Virus record (IMG/VR): IMGVR_UViG_3300042454_000021 | Span: 48,926 to 112,925 of that record | Strand: one strand, 5' to 3' | DNA from: a virus | Length of the DNA: 64,000 nucleotides | Shown here: positions 7,842-14,841 of the stretch, in pieces | Layout: every line of letters starts with the position of its first letter | How positions within the stretch are numbered: the stretch's first letter is position 1 | The notes under the pieces: generated by a model | Seen by the model: the letters and a program-made list of their open reading frames with translations, nothing else | Told to the model about the DNA's origin: nothing | Databases searched by the model: none | Program-made: the position numbers and the translations under genes

Positions 7842-8165
7842 ATGGCTAAGTCATCACTAAAATCTATGGTGAAGTCTGGTCTTAGAGCTGGATTACGTAA
7901 CACACAACCTCAGAATGTCACTAGAGGTAATGGTGTTAAGAATCCACAGAAGGCTACAGCTTATGTAGGTAAGGGTGTCCTTAGAAATGGTGATAGTATA
8001 CCAGCAATCAAAGGAGCCATAACACCTGTACCTAATGGTCATCTTATAAAGAAAGATGGCACATCATTAAAGAATGGTGGTAAGATAAAGTGCTGGACTG
8101 GCTATGTGAAGAAAGGTACCAAGAAGAAAGGTGGTAGAACAGTTAATAACTGCGTTAAGAAATAA
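7842..8165 (+). CDS. Basic protein with C-terminal CWxGYxxKGTKKKGG motif, 107 aa
   Basis: Lys/Gly-rich. The C-terminus (about 80-107) reads CWTGYVKKGTKKKGGRTVNN followed by CVKK. This Cys-terminated module recurs at the ends of head-related proteins in marine T4-like and pelagic phages, as I remember them. Suggests a virion-internal or prohead role. Stop overlaps next start (TAATG). Confidence 0.6.
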   Translation: MAKSSLKSMVKSGLRAGLRNTQPQNVTRGNGVKNPQKATAYVGKGVLRNGDSIPAIKGAITPVPNGHLIKKDGTSLKNGGKIKCWTGYVKKGTKKKGGRTVNNCVKK

Positions 8166-8293
8166 TGAGAAAGACTACTAAACTAGATGCTTTCAGCAAG
8201 GTTAAGAAAGCCATGAAGCCTAAAAAAGAAAAGATGTGGATGGATAAGGTTAAGAAAAATTTATCTAAAGTTCAATCTATTAAGAAAAGATAA
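8165..8293 (+). CDS. Small Lys-rich protein, 42 aa
   Basis: Encodes MRKTTKLDAFSKVKKAMKPK followed by more basic sequence ending SIKKR. Linked to both neighbours by one-base TAATG overlaps, which supports it despite its size. About 40 percent Lys/Arg. Function unknown. Confidence 0.6.
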   Translation: MRKTTKLDAFSKVKKAMKPKKEKMWMDKVKKNLSKVQSIKKR

Positions 8294-8553
8294 TGGCAAA
8301 TAAAGCTATTGTTAAAGCTGGTGGTCAAACTCATAAAGTTTTCAAAAAGAAAACTGATAAGGGTATAGGTGATAAGGGAGACATCGTTGTAGATCATACA
8401 GCTGGAATACCAGCAGGTAAATGGGATAAGATTAATCTCACTGCTAAATCTAGAGCTAAAACTGTTAAACAAGGTGTTGCTTCAGTTAAGAAGTGGCACA
8501 AAGACAATCCTGACTATGGCAAAAAGCGAAGCATGGCAAAGAAAGGAAGGTAA
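8293..8553 (+). CDS. Small basic protein, 86 aa
   Basis: Lys-rich and Gly-rich, with KWDKINLTAKSRAKTVKQG and VKKWHKDNPDYGKKRSMAKK near the end. Overlaps the following gene by 38 bases in another frame. Likely same functional class as neighbouring basic proteins. Confidence 0.6.
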   Translation: MANKAIVKAGGQTHKVFKKKTDKGIGDKGDIVVDHTAGIPAGKWDKINLTAKSRAKTVKQGVASVKKWHKDNPDYGKKRSMAKKGR

Positions 8554-8770
8554 GAATCCTTCTGGTGGCCTAAATGCAAAAGGTAGGGCTTCCTACAACA
8601 GAGCTAACCCAGGTAAACCTGGTCTTAAAGCTCCACAACCTGAAGGTGGTCCTCGCAAGAAATCATTCTGTGCTAGGATGTCAGGCATGAAAAAGAAACT
8701 AACGTCTGCAAAAACTGCAAACGATCCTAATTCTCGTATCAATAAATCTCTACGTAAGTGGAAGTGTTAA
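8516..8770 (+). CDS. DUF6321-like virion-cluster protein, 84 aa
   Basis: Start chosen at ATG 8516 (MAKSEAWQRKEGKNPSGGLN) because the family begins at this motif; a longer frame from 8474 adds an unrelated N-terminus. Continues AKGRASYNRANPG, then KKSFCARMSGMKKKLTSAK and NDPNSRINKSLRKWKC. This closely matches the DUF6321 pattern known from many aquatic phages. Two conserved Cys. Molecular role unknown; location suggests a virion-internal protein. Confidence 0.75.
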   Translation: MAKSEAWQRKEGKNPSGGLNAKGRASYNRANPGKPGLKAPQPEGGPRKKSFCARMSGMKKKLTSAKTANDPNSRINKSLRKWKC

Positions 8771-8771
8771 C

Positions 8772-9227
8772 ATGAAAAAATTAAAGAAAGCTCAAGTTGG
8801 AAGTTTAGTAAAAGGACTATTTAAAGGTGCAATTAAAGGCACTGGAAAAGCTGCAGCTAAAACAGCTCCTAAAGTATTAACTTTAGCTGAAAAAGTAGAG
8901 GCTAAAAAATTTGCACAAACACCATTAGAAAAGAAAATAGGAAAAGATGCAGATAAAACTTTAAAAAAGTTAAACATTAATAAGTACAATGAAACTCCTC
9001 CACCAGCATTCAAATTAACAGCAGAACAAAAAGCTAATAATGATAGAATTCTTAAGAATGCTAACAATAATATGAAGTCTGGTGGTATGATTAAACGTGC
9101 TGATGGTTCTATGTCTAAGCGTGGTTTATGGGACAACATTCGTGCTAACAAAGGCTCAGGTAAGAAACCTACAGCTGCTATGTTAAAGCAGGAGAAAAAA
9201 ATTAAAGCTCAAACTAAAAAGAAATAA
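8772..9227 (+). CDS. Lys-rich KKAQxG-family protein, 151 aa
   Basis: Begins MKKLKKAQVGSLVKGL, sharing the KKAQxG start with the next two genes, and contains MKSGGMIKRADGSMSKRGLW plus a Lys-rich end. The middle is Ala/Lys-rich and helical. One of three adjacent paralogues. High basicity suggests DNA binding or packaging with the genome (inference). Confidence 0.6.
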   Translation: MKKLKKAQVGSLVKGLFKGAIKGTGKAAAKTAPKVLTLAEKVEAKKFAQTPLEKKIGKDADKTLKKLNINKYNETPPPAFKLTAEQKANNDRILKNANNNMKSGGMIKRADGSMSKRGLWDNIRANKGSGKKPTAAMLKQEKKIKAQTKKK

Positions 9228-9229
9228 CA

Positions 9230-9625
9230 ATGAAAACAATGAAAAAAGCACAAGCTGGTGCATCTGTTAAAATTAAAGTTAAAGCTAAACCATTACCTAA
9301 AGCAGGTAAACAAACTCCTGCAGACTTCCTTCCAGGATCTTATGATAAGTTACCACGTACAAAAAGTGGTGGAGCTAATTATGATGGACCTAAAGCTGGA
9401 CCTCGTGAGATGAATCCTAAAGGTATGTCTAAAAATGGTAGTATGATGAAAAAAGCTAAAGTTGGTGGAGAATTTGGTATGTTATCAGTGAAAGCTGGTA
9501 TCGATAAGAACCCTAATCCTACAGCTGCTGATCGTATTGCAGGTGCTACTAAAGGTAAGGCTAAATCAGGAGCTATGATGAAAAAAGGTGGTGCTATGAA
9601 AAAATGTAAATATGGCTGTAAATAA
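9230..9625 (+). CDS. Lys-rich KKAQxG-family protein, 131 aa
   Basis: Begins MKTMKKAQAGASVKIKVKAK. Repeated Met-Met-Lys-Lys/Gly-Gly segments (GSMMKKAKVGGEFG, GAMMKKGGAMKK) and two Cys at the very end (KKCKYGCK). Paralogue of the genes on both sides; conserved N-terminus with variable body. Confidence 0.6.
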   Translation: MKTMKKAQAGASVKIKVKAKPLPKAGKQTPADFLPGSYDKLPRTKSGGANYDGPKAGPREMNPKGMSKNGSMMKKAKVGGEFGMLSVKAGIDKNPNPTAADRIAGATKGKAKSGAMMKKGGAMKKCKYGCK

Positions 9626-9626
9626 T

Positions 9627-9809
9627 ATGAAAAAGAAAGCTCAATCAGGTGCAGCTGTTTCTAACAAGTTCACCATCACTGCAAAACAAGCTCCAGATAA
9701 ATTAGGTAAAAAACCTTCTAAGGTTGATACTACAAAATCATTTGAGAGTAATAAATTCACTATACCTAAGAAGACTATGAAGTCTGGAGGTAAAATGAAA
9801 AAGAAATAA
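9627..9809 (+). CDS. Lys-rich KKAQxG-family protein, 60 aa
   Basis: Start placed at ATG 9627 (MKKKAQSGAAVSNKFTI) rather than 9612, because MKKKAQSG lines up with the starts of the two upstream paralogues and abuts the previous stop. Ends MKSGGKMKKK, the MKSGG motif shared with the 8772 protein. Contains two similar NKFTI segments. Confidence 0.6.
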   Translation: MKKKAQSGAAVSNKFTITAKQAPDKLGKKPSKVDTTKSFESNKFTIPKKTMKSGGKMKKK

Positions 9810-9976
9810 TGATTAAGAAAAAAACAAAGCCTGTGCTTAAAATGCACAAGCCTGCAAAGGCTCCTAAAGTGGCACCTCCTAAACCAGTTGATGCTAACTA
9901 TATGAAGGAGGCTGATACGCCATCACGTCTTAAGAGTAAGATGTGGCCTTTGAAACAAAAAAGACTTTCTAAATAG
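9809..9976 (+). CDS. Small basic protein, 55 aa
   Basis: Starts in a TAATG overlap; MIKKKTKPVLKMHKPAKAPK, then a Pro/Ala-rich stretch and a Lys-rich end. Last gene of the basic-protein cluster, followed by the convergent terminator. Function unknown. Confidence 0.6.
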   Translation: MIKKKTKPVLKMHKPAKAPKVAPPKPVDANYMKEADTPSRLKSKMWPLKQKRLSK

Positions 9977-10017
9977 ATTTTTGTTCGTTTCGATTAAATT
10001 TGTGATTTTGGGTTAAG

Positions 10018-10050
10018 TAAAAAGGGAACCATTTGGCTCCCTTTTTCTTT
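10018..10050. terminator. Bidirectional intrinsic terminator
   Basis: AAAGGGAACC - ATTT - GGCTCCCTTT hairpin (one mismatch) with T-runs on both strands. It separates the converging plus-strand basic-protein operon from the minus-strand early operon, whose last gene ends at 10050. Confidence 0.8.
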
Positions 10051-10586
10051 TATGGTTGTAGTGAATTATAGGTAGATAGCACTTTATTAATGTAATATTT
10101 GTTCTTTGCTTTATTATAACAGTTTTCAGCAAATATACCATCTGCATCTCTTCTACTTAAAACAAATCTTTCATTACCTACTAATGATGTATGTAAAATA
10201 AAGTTATGACTATCTACATAGCTTAATTTAACTATGTTTCCATACAATCTATGTACACCACTGGTCCATACTTGATCAAATGATATAAAGTCATTATCTA
10301 AATCTTTGATATTATCCCATAAGTCTGGATGCATAGTTGTATCATCATCATTAAAGTATATCCAACCTTCTGTTACTAGATCGATTGCTAAGTTTCTTTG
10401 TGCATTTCCACACACGCTGTTTATATCTTTAATGCAATAAGCTTCACATTCTGGGATGTTTTCTGGAATAGTCTCTGAATCAAAAACAACAATCCACCTG
10501 TAGTTATCTTTAGGGATATTGATGCTTTTTGAAACAGCATCTAAAAACTCTGGTCTACTACAAGGGGTGATAATATTTAAGAACAT
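10050..10586 (-). CDS. GT-A-fold glycosyltransferase-like protein, 178 aa
   Basis: Starts MFLNIITPCSRPEFL, the usual GT2 N-terminal strand and loop. The donor/metal motif lies in EGWIYFNDDDTTMHPDLW near residue 95. Short for the family (core domain only). Last gene of the minus-strand unit, overlapping the methyltransferase gene by 10 bases, so the two products probably act together on one glycan. Confidence 0.7.
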   Translation of the reverse strand: MFLNIITPCSRPEFLDAVSKSINIPKDNYRWIVVFDSETIPENIPECEAYCIKDINSVCGNAQRNLAIDLVTEGWIYFNDDDTTMHPDLWDNIKDLDNDFISFDQVWTSGVHRLYGNIVKLSYVDSHNFILHTSLVGNERFVLSRRDADGIFAENCYNKAKNKYYINKVLSTYNSLQP

Positions 10587-11230
10587 TCTTTATCATTTCT
10601 ATGTAACACCAATAACTTATCATTATCCCATCCTGGAGAAAACTTTAACTCATGATCAGCCATAATAAATGTAGCTGATGAGAAGTATTCTTTAATACCA
10701 TCTATAGCTTCTATATATCTATTCTCATCTTCCTTAAGGAAAATGTCTTCGATAACAATTATACCTCCTGGTTTAACACACTTATATGCTACGTTTAGAA
10801 ATCTAATCTGATCCTCAAATACATGTGTAGAGTCTTCTATGATTATATCAAAGAAATCATTCTTGTTAAATACGCTCTTAATAGATTCTTCATTGGTAAC
10901 ATCTATATGAATGTATGTAGCATTTCTCAGATTATCACGTATTCCTTTTTGCAATTTATCATCATGATATTCATATCCAAATAAAGCTGCATTAGGAAAG
11001 TATTCTCTCCAACATAACATTGAATGGTTGTCCAATATTCCCACTTCACCTATTGTAATTTCCTTATAACGAAGTTGCGAGAACAATAGGTTATATATAG
11101 ATGTATAAGCATGTCTATGCAAATGAGATTCATTGTGATAAGGACACTTATCTGTAGGATACTTAACAGCAAGTTTACACAAATCTGTATTAGCATGTGT
11201 AGAGTCAATACTTATTCTATTTATTTGCAT
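10577..11230 (-). CDS. Class I SAM-dependent methyltransferase-like protein
   Basis: 217 aa. Shows EVGVLDNHSMLCWREYFPNA followed by FGYEYHD (motif I and the acidic residue after strand 2), DIIIEDSTH (motif II) and KPGGIIVIEDI (motif III). Layout resembles O-methyltransferases acting on sugars of antibiotics or cell-surface glycans. It lies between two glycosyltransferase genes with overlaps on both sides, suggesting methyl-capping of a sugar. Confidence 0.65.
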   Translation of the reverse strand: MQINRISIDSTHANTDLCKLAVKYPTDKCPYHNESHLHRHAYTSIYNLLFSQLRYKEITIGEVGILDNHSMLCWREYFPNAALFGYEYHDDKLQKGIRDNLRNATYIHIDVTNEESIKSVFNKNDFFDIIIEDSTHVFEDQIRFLNVAYKCVKPGGIIVIEDIFLKEDENRYIEAIDGIKEYFSSATFIMADHELKFSPGWDNDKLLVLHRNDKECS

Positions 11231-11969
11231 TGATGAAATCTTTTAACATTTGATTATAATCTTTATCCCAATGAGGATTAAGTGTGACTTCGCCTACAGG
11301 AACATTTCCTTTGCGTCTTTCTCTTTCTATATGAGCACTATGTCTTTGTATAGCGTTGAGTTTTCCAGAATGATCTGTACCCTCACCACTCATATGATAT
11401 CCTCTACCACCCCACATATAGAACCAACTAGCTTCTTCTTTAGGTGGCTTAGCAAACAGCCTTCCCCCATAAGCATTGATGTTTTCAATAAAAGTCATAT
11501 CATATCCAGCATTCTCAAGAGGATGCCCTCCTATAGCTTTCCAAGCTGACTTTCTAAAAACAATACCAGAGTTACCTATCCAACCAACTTGTTCAATACC
11601 TGTAATGTGACATAGTACACCTACTTCCCAATGAATAATGTTTACATCATTAGTCATGTATTTAACTACATTCTGTAAATGATTTGGTAGGGCTACATCA
11701 TCATCATCCCATTGACATATAATTTCTCCTTGACACATCTCTGTTGCATAGTTTTCTTTTTCTCCTATGGTATCAAAAGTTTTGTCTAGGTTAACTATCT
11801 TAACTTGTGGATGATCAAATACAAGAGTTTGTAAAGGATAATCATTAACTATGATAAGCTCACACTTGTCAGCAGGATAGTCCTGCTTGAGGAAAGATTC
11901 TACACTCTCCTCAAGCGTGGACACTCTACCATAAGTTATACACTTACATGAAATGAAAGGTAGTTCCAT
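11217..11969 (-). CDS. GT2 family glycosyltransferase
   Basis: 250 aa. MELPFISCKCITYGRVSTLE, SFLKQDYPADKCELIIVND (typical GT2 strand-loop), and the DxD region CQGEIICQWDDDDVALPNHL near residue 95. Complete GT-A core. Groups with the methyltransferase and second glycosyltransferase; targets could be virion proteins, host envelope or phage DNA. Confidence 0.75.
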   Translation of the reverse strand: MELPFISCKCITYGRVSTLEESVESFLKQDYPADKCELIIVNDYPLQTLVFDHPQVKIVNLDKTFDTIGEKENYATEMCQGEIICQWDDDDVALPNHLQNVVKYMTNDVNIIHWEVGVLCHITGIEQVGWIGNSGIVFRKSAWKAIGGHPLENAGYDMTFIENINAYGGRLFAKPPKEEASWFYMWGGRGYHMSGEGTDHSGKLNAIQRHSAHIERERRKGNVPVGEVTLNPHWDKDYNQMLKDFINANK

Positions 11970-11970
11970 A

Positions 11971-12258
11971 TTACCAAACTAAAATCACATCAAATGGTGT
12001 AACTAATAACTTATTCTCATCACCAATAGGAATCACTGGGGCTTTACCTAATGCTCCTGGATCAACTAAGATCTTATCACCTATGTTAATGCTAGTAACA
12101 AGATCACCTACAGCATGTACTGTAAGCTTATTAAGTTTCTGCATCATCTCTCTTTCAAGAGCTTCTTTTGTGTTCTCGTCCACAATAAGTTTACCTTCAT
12201 CTTTCTTAGGAAGGTCTAAAAGGATTCTATTTCCTAGTAATTTTTTAAAATCTGCCAT
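11971..12258 (-). CDS. Co-chaperonin, GroES/gp31-like
   Basis: 95 aa, the usual Cpn10 length. Beta-strand pattern fits GroES: GNRILLDLP at the start, a mobile-loop-length insert (about 20-45), AVGDLVTSINIGDKILVDPG, and the terminal strand NKLLVTPFDVILVW. GroES-like proteins cap host GroEL; T4 gp31 does this so that the capsid protein can fold. Identity in the mobile loop is weak, as expected for phage versions. Confidence 0.7.
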   Translation of the reverse strand: MADFKKLLGNRILLDLPKKDEGKLIVDENTKEALEREMMQKLNKLTVHAVGDLVTSINIGDKILVDPGALGKAPVIPIGDENKLLVTPFDVILVW

Positions 12259-12533
12259 TATGCTTCAATGTTTGTTAGTTTTTTAAATCTTATAATGTCA
12301 TCACCTTTCAAATGAATATCTGATTGGAAGATGTCACGCTTACGTTGTACACCTATCACCTTATTAGTCTTAGGATTAAGTGTAGGAACCTCTTCAACAC
12401 GCTCATGGATATCATCTAGTAATACTACTAGCTCATCATCAAATGCAATGCTGCGAATTACTTTATTCACATTGAAAGAGTCTGTAAACTCTTTGTCACC
12501 CTCTTTACGAGTGTAGAAAAATTGATTTGTCAT
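12258..12533 (-). CDS. Hypothetical protein, 91 aa
   Basis: Acidic mixed alpha/beta protein (MTNQFFYTRKEGDKEFTDSF). Overlaps both neighbours by one to a few bases. No motif recognised. Confidence 0.6.
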   Translation of the reverse strand: MTNQFFYTRKEGDKEFTDSFNVNKVIRSIAFDDELVVLLDDIHERVEEVPTLNPKTNKVIGVQRKRDIFQSDIHLKGDDIIRFKKLTNIEA

Positions 12534-12943
12534 TGGTTTATTTTGTTTAAAATTGCAATACGTCTTCTGTTAACTTCTTCAAATCTGTACATATCATTCT
12601 CTACAGATTCATGTTCTGGTAAAGTTAATAAAATAATATTAGATTTATCATATTGTAGTTCAGGATATTTACTCTTAGGGAGGATGTGATGAAAGAATGT
12701 TGATAATGCTTCTCCTCCTAGATAATCTCCACTCACTTCTGAGTAATGTTTGCGTTCTTTCCAGATTTCTAAGAACAAGTTTCTCATTGTCTCTATCTTA
12801 GTCTTCTGCACAAACATGTCACGCTTAGCTGCTATCAGCCCACCTCGTTTAGGAGTGATGGGTTTACGCTTGATGTGACTCAAACATAAACCCTTACTCC
12901 ATACAGGCTTATCACAATTTTCTACAGAACATGATTTTGCCAT
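12530..12943 (-). CDS. Zinc-finger HNH-type endonuclease-like protein
   Basis: 137 aa. N-terminal zinc-binding segment CSVENCDKPVWSKGLCLSH, then an HNH-like core: HYSEVSGDYLGG, FFHHILPKSKYPEL, NIILLTLPEHESVEND. The HH...N...H pattern fits HNH nucleases of the NinG/structure-specific type used in phage recombination as well as homing types. Lies between dUTPase/DUF3310 genes and the chaperonin. Confidence 0.65.
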   Translation of the reverse strand: MAKSCSVENCDKPVWSKGLCLSHIKRKPITPKRGGLIAAKRDMFVQKTKIETMRNLFLEIWKERKHYSEVSGDYLGGEALSTFFHHILPKSKYPELQYDKSNIILLTLPEHESVENDMYRFEEVNRRRIAILNKINQ

Positions 12944-13217
12944 CTTGTTTTTCTATTAGAAGATTGAGATAAGTTTGGGCCTTCTTTAAATCTTCCAGCC
13001 CATTCTTACGTCTCCATCTCAGTAAATACTTTAACACATTACCTTCCAGAAAGTCTAATCCATACTCATTAGCTATATCGATTACATCAAAGGCATATCC
13101 TTTGTAATGATCTGGATGTACAGGTCTTTCCATCTGACCTATTTCATCCATTTCTAGTCTATTTTTTAATGTATTACCTTGTAGCCTATGCTCAATTTCC
13201 TGTTGATCCATGTCCAT
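12912..13217 (-). CDS. DUF3310-family protein
   Basis: 101 aa. Core HPDHYKGYAFDVIDIANEYG then LEGNVLKYLLRWRRKNGLED and LKKAQTYLNLLIEK matches DUF3310 (PF11753), common in phages next to nucleotide metabolism genes; some annotate it as a nucleotide kinase without proof. Overlaps dut by 26 bases. Confidence 0.8.
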   Translation of the reverse strand: MDMDQQEIEHRLQGNTLKNRLEMDEIGQMERPVHPDHYKGYAFDVIDIANEYGLDFLEGNVLKYLLRWRRKNGLEDLKKAQTYLNLLIEKQDGKIMFCRKL

Positions 13218-13617
13218 CTGTTCCTCTTTGTGTTTCTGATAGTTCTTCTACTTCTACATATTTTGCTAATGGTACTGGTATAATTACTAGCTGAGCAATA
13301 CGATCACCTATTTTATATAGTTCTCTAGTATTGTGGTTAGTTTTAATATTAAATGTTACCATTATCTCACCTCTATATCCACTATCTATTACACCTACAG
13401 AGTTAGCCATACTTAGTGCGTAGTTACGTACAGAGGAACGTGGGAACACAAGTCCCACCATTCCTTCTGGTATCTCTACAGCAAGTCCTGTACCATATAC
13501 TATTTGAGACTCTGTTGCCCAAGCAACTGTAGCTACAAGATCTGCACCTGCATCTCCTGGTTTGCCAAACTTAGGCTTCTGTGCCTCTGGATTCAACTTC
13601 TTGAAGTGTATCTTCAT
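13192..13617 (-). CDS. dut: dUTPase
   Basis: 141 aa, normal length for the trimeric enzyme. All five motifs are visible: GDAGADLVA, FPRSSVRN, GVIDSGYRGEIMV, KIGDRIAQLVI, and RGTDGHGSTG at the C-terminus. Converts dUTP to dUMP + PPi, keeping uracil out of DNA and feeding thymidylate synthesis. Its start overlaps the recA 3' end by 47 bases. Confidence 0.95.
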   Translation of the reverse strand: MKIHFKKLNPEAQKPKFGKPGDAGADLVATVAWATESQIVYGTGLAVEIPEGMVGLVFPRSSVRNYALSMANSVGVIDSGYRGEIMVTFNIKTNHNTRELYKIGDRIAQLVIIPVPLAKYVEVEELSETQRGTDGHGSTGN

Positions 13618-14638
13618 CTTCTGTTTCGTTTATTTCGTTTACGTTATTAATTTTATCCACAATATCCTGACGCAGTTTGTCAAAGAATTCTTCATTGTCT
13701 GTTAGTAGAGTTCTAAACTCGTCAAGCTCATACTTGATCTCATTGTATGTAATAGTCTTACCATACTTACGTAAGATTGCAAGGTCACTAGCCATGTCCA
13801 TGATCTCTAACATACGATCAATACCTACGCCAAACAATATCTCAAACTCTACACCCTTGAAAGGAGGAGCCATCTTGTTCTTGATAGTCTTAATCTTAGT
13901 TAGATTACCATAAGCTTCTGTACCTTCCTTAGCAAGAGTCTTACTAACTTCTACGCGCACATCACTATAGAACTTTAATGCATGACCACCTTGAGTTGTT
14001 CTAGGATCACCAAACATTACACCAATCTTCTCACGATATTGACTTACTACAATAACACATGTCTGGTGCTTAGATAGAATACCCTTTAACTTAGGATAGA
14101 CATCACTGTTAAGCTTAGCTTTTCTACCAATAGAACTATCACCCACCTCACCATCTAAGACTTTCTTAGGGATTAAAGATGAATCTGAGTCAATGATAAC
14201 AAGATCAATCTCTCCAGTGTTAATCATATCCATAGCAATTTGGAAACCCTCCTCGCCACAAGTTGGCTGAGAGATTAGCATACTTGCAATATCTACACCT
14301 AGAGCAGTGAAGTAGTTAGGATCAACAGCATGCTCGCCATCGATGTACAACACCTTACCACCATTAGATTGACAGTTAGCTACAGCATGTCCACAGATAG
14401 TAGATTTACCACTACCCTCCCAACCTACAAGTTCATAAAGTTTCCCTTTAACGAAACCTCCCACACCTAGAGCGATGTGGTCAAATGCAATAGATCCTGT
14501 AGAAATAAGATCATATTCATTGTGGTTTTTATCACCTAAGGATAAGATAGTACCCACGCCATACTTTTTGTTGAGCGCATCTAATGCGTCATCCAGCTTA
14601 GATTTACCTGAAGCTGCTTCTGTTTGCTTTTTTGCCAT
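13571..14638 (-). CDS. recA: RecA-family recombinase
   Basis: 355 aa. Start set at ATG 14638 (MAKKQTEAASGKSKLDDALD); an in-frame extension to 14734 would read through the terminator hairpin. Features: Walker A GWEGSGKST, Walker B-type LVIIDSDSSLIPK, and GDPRTTQGGHALKFYSDVRV as in RecA L2/core. Forms filaments on ssDNA for strand exchange and repair. An Asp/Glu-rich C-terminal tail is also RecA-like. Confidence 0.9.
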   Translation of the reverse strand: MAKKQTEAASGKSKLDDALDALNKKYGVGTILSLGDKNHNEYDLISTGSIAFDHIALGVGGFVKGKLYELVGWEGSGKSTICGHAVANCQSNGGKVLYIDGEHAVDPNYFTALGVDIASMLISQPTCGEEGFQIAMDMINTGEIDLVIIDSDSSLIPKKVLDGEVGDSSIGRKAKLNSDVYPKLKGILSKHQTCVIVVSQYREKIGVMFGDPRTTQGGHALKFYSDVRVEVSKTLAKEGTEAYGNLTKIKTIKNKMAPPFKGVEFEILFGVGIDRMLEIMDMASDLAILRKYGKTITYNEIKYELDEFRTLLTDNEEFFDKLRQDIVDKINNVNEINETEDEDTLQEVESRGTEA

Positions 14639-14687
14639 TTCGTTTATTTTTTTGTTATATAAAGTTACAAATAATTCATTAAAAAAG

Positions 14688-14720
14688 AAATAGCCTAGAA
14701 GCAAAACCTCTAGGCTATTT
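14688..14720 (-). terminator. Intrinsic terminator upstream of recA
   Basis: Perfect 12-bp stem AAATAGCCTAGA/TCTAGGCTATTT with a 9-base loop, followed on the minus strand by TTTCTTTTTT-like sequence. Ends transcription from the ribonucleotide reductase gene and its small downstream frame. Confidence 0.8.
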
Positions 14721-14742
14721 GGAACTCTACACAATCTAAATA

Positions 14743-14841
14743 CTAATCTTTAGAGCCCTTCACCCACTTAGGAGTGTAAGGACAATTTGAACATTTACTG
14801 CCACAGCAGGAGCCTCTACTTGCTAAGAACTCCTTAGACAA
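14743..14841 (-). CDS. Small Cys-rich protein (CCGSxCxxCPY), 32 aa or slightly longer
   Basis: Reading from TTG 14841 (or in-frame GTGs a few codons upstream) gives LSKEFLASRGSCCGSKCSNC then PYTPKWVKGSKD and a stop. The CCGxxCxxCPY signature resembles the DUF5522-type small proteins common in Bacteroidetes. It overlaps the last bases of the reductase gene and precedes the terminator. No ATG is available, so start and expression are uncertain. Confidence 0.5.
   Translation of the reverse strand: MSKEFLASRGSCCGSKCSNCPYTPKWVKGSKD

Noticed and set aside
11250-11549. 99-residue plus-strand frame inside the GT2 gene
   Set aside because: Opposite strand to a gene with clear GT2 motifs; composition not coding-like.
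14639-14734. N-terminal extension of RecA
   Set aside because: It reads through a perfect terminator stem and lacks RecA similarity; ATG 14638 fits the family start.
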